This document shows positions 1 to 5,429 of a DNA stretch of 5,429 nucleotides, one piece after another (position 1 is the stretch's first letter; each line of letters starts with the position of its first letter). Below the pieces are notes generated by a model. That model searched no databases. It saw only the letters and a list, made by a program, of their open reading frames with translations, and was not told where the DNA came from. The position numbers were made by a program, and so were the translations under genes. Origin of the DNA: Actinomycetota bacterium (GTDB lineage: Bacteria > Actinomycetota > Humimicrobiia > Humimicrobiales > Humimicrobiaceae); the NCBI GenBank assembly GCA_016927635.1, contig JAFGMJ010000099.1, positions 1 through 5,429 on the forward strand, given 5' to 3'.

Positions 1-1853
1 TCATACCTTTAATAACAAGCCGTTTTTACAATCTTAAAGTAAACAGTTACGGGCATAATGCAACCGGTGCAATTATATGGACCCTCAGATACCTTTTTTA
101 TTATATAGCTGGTTTTGGCTTAATATTTATTGTATTTAATGTAATTAAAAGCAAAAGGGATTTTTTCATATCTTTTGCAGTTTTAATTGCTTCAAGTTTT
201 CCTGTAATTTTGGTGGGGCTATACCAGAAGTACTTCAATGCAGGATTTGGTAATGTATCTTTCTGGGTAAATGCCGGAAGGGTAAATTCCACATTTACTG
301 ACCCCAATGCCCTTGGCAGTTATATAATACTTTTGTTCCCTCTGTTTATAGCCGCAGCGATATTTTTTAAAAAGTGGTATTTTAAGATACTCACTCTGGC
401 ATACCTCTTGGTATTTGTGTACCTGGCATTTCTTTCCGGTTCAAGAAATGCATTTTTATCTATACTTCTATCACTTTCAATATTTGCAATAATAGGCGTA
501 TCTATTTTTTTAAGATATTTTTTAAAAAAGAAAATAAAAAAACCCAACAGCAGTGCGTATTTATCTGCGGGAATTGTTGTCTTAATAATTATAATTTTAA
601 TCTCAGCCTTTATTGGGCTGCTTCTGGGCACAGATGTTTTCAAGCCGATGACTGAATCCAGAGAAACCGGTATTATGCTTGTTGACAGAGTATACAAAAC
701 TGTCGGTGTTTATTACAAAACTTTAAAGACTGAAGGATTTTATAAAGCAATTGAAGCCATATCTTCAGGTCGCGAGATACTCTGGCAGCAGGCACTTTTT
801 ATGTTTCGGGACCACCCTGTATCAGGTGTTGGCCAGGGCGCTTATTTTATTGAACTGTCTGATTATCATCTAAAATACCACAGAGGATTTCATTTAATAG
901 ATTTTGCCGGTAATTATTACCTTCAGATACTTTCAGAGCTTGGCTTTGTGGGTACTGTGCTGGTTTTGTTTATATTTTTTCTTTTTATTAAAAAAGCTTT
1001 TGGCTATTTTCTCGTAAGAAACAGCAGATCTGCCCTTAAAAGGGAGGACTGGCTCCTTGCCGGTATTGTTATTTCATTTGCGGTAATGGCAGCAGTTTTT
1101 ATGCTGGGACCACACACAAATTTTATAGAGGTGCAGTTCCTTTTCTGTCTTGTGCTGGGGCTGATTATTGCATATATAAATGCCAGCTCAAGGGAAAGCC
1201 TCAATCATGATTTTAGAAATGAAATATCAGAGATGAAAACAGTTAAAGTTCAGGAAGCAAAGACTGATTGGAAAGTTCCTTTAAAACCCGGAAGTTTTAA
1301 AGAAAAGATTTCAAGTATTTCTGGCCAAAGATATTTAAATACGGCAAGCCTGAAACAAATGAGGTTTGACCTGGCTTCTCTAATCGCACTTGTCTTTATA
1401 CTTGTTTCATTTACTGCAGCACTAACTTACAGCTCAGTTACTGATCTGTCAATAAACTATAAACAGGCCCAGTATAGCTATGAGAATGACTATGGCTTCT
1501 ATGGAGAGGAGTTTGAAGAAGGGAAAAGCTTTCGCTGGACTGCAAAAGATGCAAGTGTTGTGCTGAGCCGAACAAAAAGCAACAGATTAATAATACCGAT
1601 GAAGATTGTAAGCCCTGTTGATTACAGGATACCCAATTTTATAAGGATATATATAGATAATACCCTGGTCAAGATAATAAAGGCAAAAGATGACAAATGG
1701 CACGATATTGAAATAGATTTAAAGAATTTCCCGAAAAAGCGAATAACGGTTACTATATCAATGAACCACAGCTGGGTTCCCAAAGAATATGGAATTTCAA
1801 GCGATACCAGGGAACTTGGTGTAAAAGTGGGTACACTAAGATATGAGGAATGA
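1..1853 (+). CDS. O-antigen ligase/polymerase-family membrane protein (Wzy_C/WaaL type) with C-terminal extracytoplasmic domain; 5' end cut by window edge
   Basis: The frame is open from base 3 to the TGA at 1851-1853, giving 616 visible residues, with the start off the window. A TTG at 210 is only an internal codon, because homologous-looking membrane sequence continues upstream of it. In the visible numbering (residue n begins at base 3n), hydrophobic helices lie near 26-47, 54-72, 103-124, 127-146, 151-175, 188-209, 306-333, 351-369 and 374-393. Family marks are RVNSTFTDPNALGSY (93-107), typical of O-antigen ligases, then a large outer loop with GREILWQQALFMF, DHPVSGVGQG (256-279) and GNYYLQILSELGFVG (303-317). 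The family role is transfer or polymerisation of undecaprenyl-linked glycan at the outer face of the membrane. Next to an ABC exporter, ligase is the better guess. Two oddities: the usual His of the last motif is Gly303, and after a Lys-rich linker (391-456) there is a further helix (457-477) and a beta-rich domain (about 500-616). The exact acceptor and substrate are unknown. Confidence 0.88.
   Translation, partial: IPLITSRFYNLKVNSYGHNATGAIIWTLRYLFYYIAGFGLIFIVFNVIKSKRDFFISFAVLIASSFPVILVGLYQKYFNAGFGNVSFWVNAGRVNSTFTDPNALGSYIILLFPLFIAAAIFFKKWYFKILTLAYLLVFVYLAFLSGSRNAFLSILLSLSIFAIIGVSIFLRYFLKKKIKKPNSSAYLSAGIVVLIIIILISAFIGLLLGTDVFKPMTESRETGIMLVDRVYKTVGVYYKTLKTEGFYKAIEAISSGREILWQQALFMFRDHPVSGVGQGAYFIELSDYHLKYHRGFHLIDFAGNYYLQILSELGFVGTVLVLFIFFLFIKKAFGYFLVRNSRSALKREDWLLAGIVISFAVMAAVFMLGPHTNFIEVQFLFCLVLGLIIAYINASSRESLNHDFRNEISEMKTVKVQEAKTDWKVPLKPGSFKEKISSISGQRYLNTASLKQMRFDLASLIALVFILVSFTAALTYSSVTDLSINYKQAQYSYENDYGFYGEEFEEGKSFRWTAKDASVVLSRTKSNRLIIPMKIVSPVDYRIPNFIRIYIDNTLVKIIKAKDDKWHDIEIDLKNFPKKRITVTISMNHSWVPKEYGISSDTRELGVKVGTLRYEE
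1500..1850 (+). other. Probable beta-sandwich domain at the C-terminus of the ligase-family protein
   Basis: This covers about residues 500-616 of the ligase-family protein, just after its last predicted helix. The segment alternates short hydrophobic strands with polar turns: FRWTAKDASVVL, RLIIPMKIVSPV, FIRIYIDNTLVKII, WHDIEIDL, RITVTISMNHSWVP and DTRELGVKVGTLRY. The order 'FRWT ... IYIDN ... W..I.I.L ... SWVP ... D.RELGV' resembles a small jelly-roll or carbohydrate-binding-like module that I associate with some membrane proteins of surface-glycan pathways. That resemblance is from memory and was not searched. Standard WaaL and Wzy proteins end soon after the Wzy_C region, so this is an added domain. 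If the last helix crosses the membrane in the expected direction, the domain lies outside the cytoplasm, where it could hold the glycan or the acceptor. That role is inference. Confidence 0.55.
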
Positions 1854-1961
1854 GTAAGGTTTTAACTGGTAAAAAAAGTTCTTTGATTCTATAATGTTTT
1901 GGATTTTAAAACTTTTATCCGTTAATTTTTATTTAAAATCAGTTTAAAGCGGATTTTTTAT

Positions 1962-2756
1962 ATGATTTCTCACTTTAAAAAGTTAATATCATATAGGGAA
2001 CTTTTGTTTTCCCTTACAAAGAAAGATCTCAAAGTCAAATACAGAGGCTCGGTGCTGGGTTTTTTCTGGTCGCTTTTAAATCCTGTCCTTATGATGCTTG
2101 TATACTCATTTGTGTTTTCAATGATACTCAGGCAGGGAATAGAGGAATTTGCAATCTTTCTGTTGTGTGCACTTCTGCCGTATAATTTCTTTTCAAACTC
2201 TGTTAATTACGGTTCTGGAAGCATTATAAGTAACGCAAATCTTGTAAAAAAGATATATTTTCCCAAGGAAATAATACCTCTTTCAATAATGCTTTCCAAT
2301 CTTATAAATTTTTTGCTTGAGCTTGTTGTGCTTTTTATAGTGCTCTCAATATTCGGTTACAGATTTTACATGTATCTTTACCTGCTGCCTCTTGTTCTTA
2401 TTGTCCAGGTATTATTTGTATCAGGCATATCCATGCTGGTATCTGCGCTGAATGTTTTTTTCAGGGACCTGCAGCATCTCATTACCATACTTATGCTTGT
2501 ATGGTTTTTTGCAACCCCCATCATTTATCCGCTCAGCATGGTGCCCCAGCGGTTCCAGTTCTGGATGCAGCTAAATCCCATGGCAGTATTTGCATCCTAT
2601 TACAGAAATATATTTTATTTTGTAAAGTATCCGGAAGGAATGTACTGGCCAAGCCTTGAGATTATACTTATATGCCTTGGAATAACTTTTTTATTTTTCT
2701 TTCTGGGTTATTTTGTTTTTAAAAAGCTTGAGCCAAAATTTGCAGAGGAAGTCTAG
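1962..2756 (+). CDS. wzm: ABC-2 type polysaccharide export permease (Wzm)
   Basis: This 264-residue protein has the usual length for Wzm/TagG/KpsM-type permeases, the membrane half of transporters that move lipid-linked polysaccharide across the inner membrane. The N-terminus has the cytoplasmic amphipathic segment and family signature KKDLKVKYRGSVLGFFWSLL (20-39) followed by NPVLMMLVYSFVF. Other family marks are NLVKKIYFPKEIIPLS (93-108), NVFFRDLQHL (164-173), PIIYPLSMVP (186-195), LNPM (204-207) and the ending LEPKFAEEV. About six hydrophobic helices fall near 31-53, 64-82, 107-132, 141-165, 172-190 and 232-253. ATG 1962 is chosen because an in-frame TAA lies at 1923-1925 and the N-terminal length fits the family. 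The ribosome site is poor (AAAGCGGA at 1947-1953 is the best match). The ATPase gene follows 50 bp later on the same strand, so the two are probably co-transcribed. The symbol is by family; TagG-like naming is possible if the host is Gram-positive. Confidence 0.93.
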   Translation: MISHFKKLISYRELLFSLTKKDLKVKYRGSVLGFFWSLLNPVLMMLVYSFVFSMILRQGIEEFAIFLLCALLPYNFFSNSVNYGSGSIISNANLVKKIYFPKEIIPLSIMLSNLINFLLELVVLFIVLSIFGYRFYMYLYLLPLVLIVQVLFVSGISMLVSALNVFFRDLQHLITILMLVWFFATPIIYPLSMVPQRFQFWMQLNPMAVFASYYRNIFYFVKYPEGMYWPSLEIILICLGITFLFFFLGYFVFKKLEPKFAEEV

Positions 2757-2806
2757 ATTTATAGCAATTGATATACAAAAGCATTTTATAGCCGGGTTAA
2801 ATATTT

Positions 2807-4153
2807 ATGTCTATAGAAAATATTAATAAAAATAAAAATAATACAGTTGCCGATGATGTGGCCATTGATGTGCGGGGCGTTACCAAGCACTATGTGATAA
2901 GGCATCAGAAAAGCCCTTCACTTAAAGACAGGCTGCTAAAGGGAAAGGACAGCGTTGAGGAGTTTTTGGCCCTTGATGATGTATCGTTTACTATCAAGCA
3001 CAGTGAGACTTTCGGAATAATCGGTTCAAACGGCTCGGGCAAAAGTACTATGCTTAAGCTAATTGCAAAGGTCCTGCAGCCCACAAAGGGACAGGTAATG
3101 GTAAACGGCACAGTATCTGCACTTCTTGAGCTTGGAGCCGGTTTTCACCAGGATTTGACCGGCAGGGAAAATATTTATCTTAATGCTTCAATACTGGGGC
3201 TTAAGAAAAAAGATATAACAAAAAAATTTGATGAAATCGTTTCTTTTTCAGAGCTTGAGCGTTTTATAGACATGCCTGTTAAAAGCTATTCATCCGGAAT
3301 GTATATGCGGCTTGGTTTTTCCATAGCAATAAATGTGAACCCTGACATACTTCTTGTTGATGAGGTTTTAACCGTGGGGGACCAGGCATTCCAGTCCAAA
3401 TGTTACAAGGTCATTTATGATTTTGTAAGGAGGGGCAAGACAATAGTTATAGTTTCCCATGATCTTGAAATGATATCCGATCTTTGCCAGAGGGTTATTT
3501 TTCTTAAAAAAGGAAAGATTGAGCTTATGGGCGATTCCATACAGGTTGTAAGCAAATACAGGGCTTATGTTGAAGAGCTTGAAATGCTTCGAATTGCCGA
3601 GCAGCAGAAGGCTGAAAGAAAGAAAATATTCAAGTCTGTCATTGAAAGCAAAAGAAAGGTCGTTGATGCTGAAGAGATAGAAAAGCTTGCAAAGATTGAC
3701 GGGGGAGCTTCCTTTGAGGGAAGGTTCGGCTCAGGTGATGCAGAAATAACAAAGATAGAGCTGCTGGACTGCTCAGGTAATGTCATAGATTACTGCAAGT
3801 ATGGCGACGAAGTCAATATTGCCTATGATGTAAAATTTAACAGAGTTGTTGAAACGCCTATATTTGGAATAAGGATAACTGACCACAGAAATAATGTGGT
3901 TTACGGCACAAATAACCGCCTAAATGGTGTCAAGACTGATGTATACAAACCGGGTGAAACAGTCAGGGTTGTATTTAAGCAGGTCATAAATTTTATTGGC
4001 GGCACATATTATGTATCTCCTTCAGTGGGCAACAAGGATACAAAGACCTACTGTGACTGGGTTATAAATATGATGACAATAAATGTCATACACAGAAACA
4101 TTGCAGAGGGCGTTGCTGATTTGAACTCTGAAATAAGCATACTTAAGATTTAA
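2807..4153 (+). CDS. wzt: Polysaccharide ABC exporter ATPase with C-terminal glycan-binding domain (Wzt)
   Basis: This 448-residue protein is the ATP-hydrolysing partner of the upstream permease and acts at the cytoplasmic face of the inner membrane. The nucleotide-binding domain (about 18-255) shows Walker A GSNGSGKST (73-81), the Wzt-type Q-loop region ELGAGFHQDLTGREN (108-122), the ABC signature YSSGMYMRLGFSIA (161-174), Walker B ILLVDE (181-186) with VGDQAF after it, and the switch His in VSHD (His218). A charged Glu/Lys-rich linker (about 250-300) could form a coiled coil. Residues about 305-430 match a Wzt_C domain, with FGSGDAEITKIELLD, YGDEVNIAYDVKF, FGIRITD and VVYGTNN. In characterised O-antigen systems this domain reads the end or sequence of the glycan before export, so the long form implies a substrate-selective exporter rather than a short TagH/KpsT type. 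An in-frame TAA at 2798-2800 makes ATG 2807 the first start. No strong Shine-Dalgarno is visible. Confidence 0.95.
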   Translation: MSIENINKNKNNTVADDVAIDVRGVTKHYVIRHQKSPSLKDRLLKGKDSVEEFLALDDVSFTIKHSETFGIIGSNGSGKSTMLKLIAKVLQPTKGQVMVNGTVSALLELGAGFHQDLTGRENIYLNASILGLKKKDITKKFDEIVSFSELERFIDMPVKSYSSGMYMRLGFSIAINVNPDILLVDEVLTVGDQAFQSKCYKVIYDFVRRGKTIVIVSHDLEMISDLCQRVIFLKKGKIELMGDSIQVVSKYRAYVEELEMLRIAEQQKAERKKIFKSVIESKRKVVDAEEIEKLAKIDGGASFEGRFGSGDAEITKIELLDCSGNVIDYCKYGDEVNIAYDVKFNRVVETPIFGIRITDHRNNVVYGTNNRLNGVKTDVYKPGETVRVVFKQVINFIGGTYYVSPSVGNKDTKTYCDWVINMMTINVIHRNIAEGVADLNSEISILKI

Positions 4154-4215
4154 TCACTTCTCTTAATTTACCTGCAAGTAAAAACCATCCATATTGATAG
4201 CTTATAAATTCTTTC

Positions 4216-4271
4216 AAGCGTACTCGGGAATTTACTTGACCTTTTCCCAGTATGGTTAAAACTTTTTATTT
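4216..4271 (+). terminator. Possible rho-independent terminator downstream of wzt
   Basis: GGGAA at 4226-4230 pairs with TTCCC at 4244-4248. TACT at 4221-4224 pairs with AGTA at 4249-4252 if C4225 is bulged, and a weaker extension reaches 4216/4257. The loop is 13 nt. A T-rich run, TTTTTATTT, lies at 4263-4271, but five bases (AAAAC) separate it from the stem base, which is less than ideal. The element lies about 60 bp after the wzt stop and would end the ligase-wzm-wzt transcript. There is no T-run on the other side, so it would not act on the - strand. Confidence 0.4.
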
Positions 4272-4398
4272 GAATAAAAGATTATAGATATAAAAAGAAC
4301 AATATTTTAATTATCACTGCTCACCGCTGGCTTTCTGCTCTTCCCTGATGAGTAAAAAACGCTAATATTACTTCGATAGTAAAAATTAAAATAAGTAA

Positions 4399-4412
4399 AA
4401 AACTGCAGTTTT
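4399..4412. repeat. Perfect 14-bp palindrome, possible weak terminator for the - strand gene
   Basis: AAAACTGCAGTTTT is its own reverse complement. Read on the - strand it gives a five-pair stem with a TGCA loop and continues into six T in all (4402 down to 4397), about 50 bp after the glycosyltransferase stop. The stem is mostly A-T, so termination would be weak. It could instead be a protein-binding site or chance in AT-rich DNA. Confidence 0.3.
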
Positions 4413-4461
4413 ATTTGTTTGTTTGAAGGCCAGGTATGAATTTAAATTACTTTTTGGCTTT

Positions 4462-5429
4462 TTAACCATACACTTTTTTGTAAATACCAAGTGTAAGCTC
4501 TGCAGTCTTTCTCCATGAAAAGCGCTTTGCGTTTTCAAGGGATTTTTCGCCAAGCTCCTTTCTTAAGTTTTCATCGCGCAGTACCATCAATATTTTGGCT
4601 GCAATATCTTTTTCGTCTGCAGGATTAAAAAGAGTATTTTTATAATCCATGAGCTCAGGAATAGAGGAGCTTGAAGATGCGCACACTGCAAGGCCGCACT
4701 GCATCGCTTCAACAACCGGCAGGCCAAATCCCTCAAACTTTGAAGGATAGACAAAAAGCTGGGCCATATTGTAAAGGTGGACCAGTTCATCATCTGTTGA
4801 ACGGCCGACAAAAATTATATCTTTTTTATAGGGGCTGCTTTCATATTCGGCGTATGCGGCTTCGCTTTTCCAGCCAGTACGGCCGACAATGACAAGCTTA
4901 TAATCAAAATCCGGCTTTTTCTTTATACTGGACTTTATCCCGCTTACAGTTCCGGGCTTGTCTCCTCCTTTTAACAGGTTAAAAGCTTTTATAAGCGTGA
5001 CATAATTTTTCCTCGGCTCAATGGTGCCGACTGAAAGTATATATTTGCCTTCTATTTTATATTTTTCTAAAATGGATCTGTCGCATTCGCCCGGCCCAAG
5101 TTTCTTAAACGAGTCGTCTGCGGCAAGGTGGGTAACACTTATTTTTTGCGGGTCTGTTTTAAAGAAGCTCACAATGTCGTTTTTTGTGCTGTTTGATATT
5201 GCGATTATTCCTCTGGCTATTTTTGCATTTCTCTTTACTTCTCTTGAGTATTTTTTTACAAACCATTCAAAATTGAAATGCGGAAACCTTATAAATGCCA
5301 GGTCATTTATTGTAAGGACTATTTTTTTATTTAATGTCGGCGGTATCATAAAATCCGGGCAATGAAGTATATCGGCCTTAAAGCCTTTAAGCTCTATTGC
5401 AGGCAACTTAAGCCTGTTCCAGGCGTCAA
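4462..5429 (-). CDS. GT4-family glycosyltransferase, C-terminal part (5' end beyond right window edge)
   Basis: The frame is open from the right edge to the TAA at 4462-4464, with about 321 whole codons visible. The TTG at 5404-5406 is probably an internal Leu, because family-like sequence (WNRLKLP) continues upstream of it. Numbering from that Leu: the end of the N-terminal Rossmann half shows DILHCPDFMIPP (12-23), VLTINDLAF (30-38) and AISNSTKNDI (69-78). The C-terminal donor-binding half shows YILSVGTIEPRKNYVTLIKAF (122-142), KLVIVGRTGWK (170-180), IIFVGRSTDDELVHLYNMA (197-215) and the EX7E motif EGFGLPVVE (Glu225, Glu233), then IPEL and a closing FSWRKTAELTLGIY. These mark a retaining, nucleotide-sugar-dependent GT4 enzyme, often a mannosyl- or similar transferase in O-antigen clusters. 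Donor and acceptor cannot be read from the sequence. It would act in the cytoplasm, extending the lipid-linked glycan. A Gly/Lys-rich stretch (146-168) makes the linker before KLVIVG longer than usual. It converges on wzt, so it belongs to a separate transcript. Confidence 0.93.
   Translation of the reverse strand, partial: DAWNRLKLPAIELKGFKADILHCPDFMIPPTLNKKIVLTINDLAFIRFPHFNFEWFVKKYSREVKRNAKIARGIIAISNSTKNDIVSFFKTDPQKISVTHLAADDSFKKLGPGECDRSILEKYKIEGKYILSVGTIEPRKNYVTLIKAFNLLKGGDKPGTVSGIKSSIKKKPDFDYKLVIVGRTGWKSEAAYAEYESSPYKKDIIFVGRSTDDELVHLYNMAQLFVYPSKFEGFGLPVVEAMQCGLAVCASSSSSIPELMDYKNTLFNPADEKDIAAKILMVLRDENLRKELGEKSLENAKRFSWRKTAELTLGIYKKVYG

Larger units (their letters stand above)
4154..4461. 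other. Non-coding gap between convergent genes
   Basis: This 308-bp AT-rich stretch separates the stop of wzt (+ strand) from the stop of the glycosyltransferase (- strand). No convincing gene is visible in it. It holds a bulged hairpin followed by a T-rich run (4216-4271, + strand), a perfect 14-bp palindrome (4399-4412), and a weak AT-rich hairpin (4363-4388) that on the - strand would be followed three bases later by six T. A short inverted pair, TTAAGA at 4143-4148 and TCTTAA at 4161-4166, straddles the wzt stop codon. A transcription-termination zone between converging operons explains the contents. Confidence 0.6.

Noticed and set aside
210..212. TTG at 210 as the true start of the ligase-family gene
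   Set aside because: The same frame is open back to the window edge and encodes further membrane helices typical of the family, so the gene begins outside the window.
320..697. 125-codon - strand open frame inside the ligase-family gene
   Set aside because: It is antisense to a clear membrane-protein gene. Its composition follows from the hydrophobic codons of the + strand gene.
1867..1895. Possible promoter: TATAAT at 1890-1895 with TGGTAA 17 bp upstream
   Set aside because: The -10 is perfect, but the -35 matches only three of six bases and there is no extended -10. A stray TATAAT is expected in AT-rich DNA, so it is kept only as a note with the inverted repeat finding.
4270..4294. TTGAAT followed by TATAAA on the + strand
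   Set aside because: The spacing is only 13 bp and no + strand gene follows before the convergent glycosyltransferase.
4318..4340. CTGCTC repeated twice about 17 bp apart
   Set aside because: There are only two short copies with no third unit and no matching flanks, so it is not a repeat array or a CRISPR.
5021..5365. 114-codon + strand open frame inside the glycosyltransferase
   Set aside because: It lies wholly antisense to the well-supported GT4 gene, has no recognisable motif and looks like a shadow frame.

Overview
This window is a piece of a cell-surface polysaccharide locus from an AT-rich bacterium. Codon choice favours ATA for Ile, TTT for Phe and AGA/AGG for Arg. The gene set is one used to build, export and attach a long glycan such as an O antigen, a capsule-like polysaccharide or an S-layer glycan. 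The sequence does not fix the taxon. A low-GC Gram-negative, a clostridial-type Firmicute or a low-GC candidate phylum would all fit. I see no rRNA, tRNA, CRISPR array, insertion sequence or phage gene.

Layout. (1) From the left edge to 1853 on the + strand lies most of an O-antigen ligase/polymerase-family membrane protein (Wzy_C/WaaL type). Its start is off the window, and it carries an extra membrane anchor and a probable extracytoplasmic beta-sandwich domain at the C-terminus. (2) After about 108 bp comes an ABC-2 polysaccharide permease (Wzm, 1962-2756). (3) Fifty bp further on is its ATPase partner (Wzt, 2807-4153), with a C-terminal Wzt_C glycan-recognition domain. (4) A 308-bp AT-rich non-coding stretch (4154-4461) holds a plausible terminator for the + strand genes and a perfect 14-bp palindrome. 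(5) On the - strand, converging on Wzt, is the C-terminal part of a GT4-family glycosyltransferase (4462 to the right edge, start off the window).

How they fit together. GT4 enzymes extend the glycan on a lipid carrier in the cytoplasm. The Wzt C-terminal domain would recognise the finished chain, and the Wzm/Wzt transporter would move it across the inner membrane. The Wzy_C-family protein would then transfer it to its final acceptor. ABC-dependent pathways polymerise the chain in the cytoplasm, so a ligase role is more likely than a Wzy polymerase role.

The most notable points are that the usual histidine of the WaaL motif H[NSQ]X9GXX[GTY] reads as Gly, and that this protein is fused to an extra C-terminal domain. 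I did not find a wholly new system; the rest is a recognisable export module.
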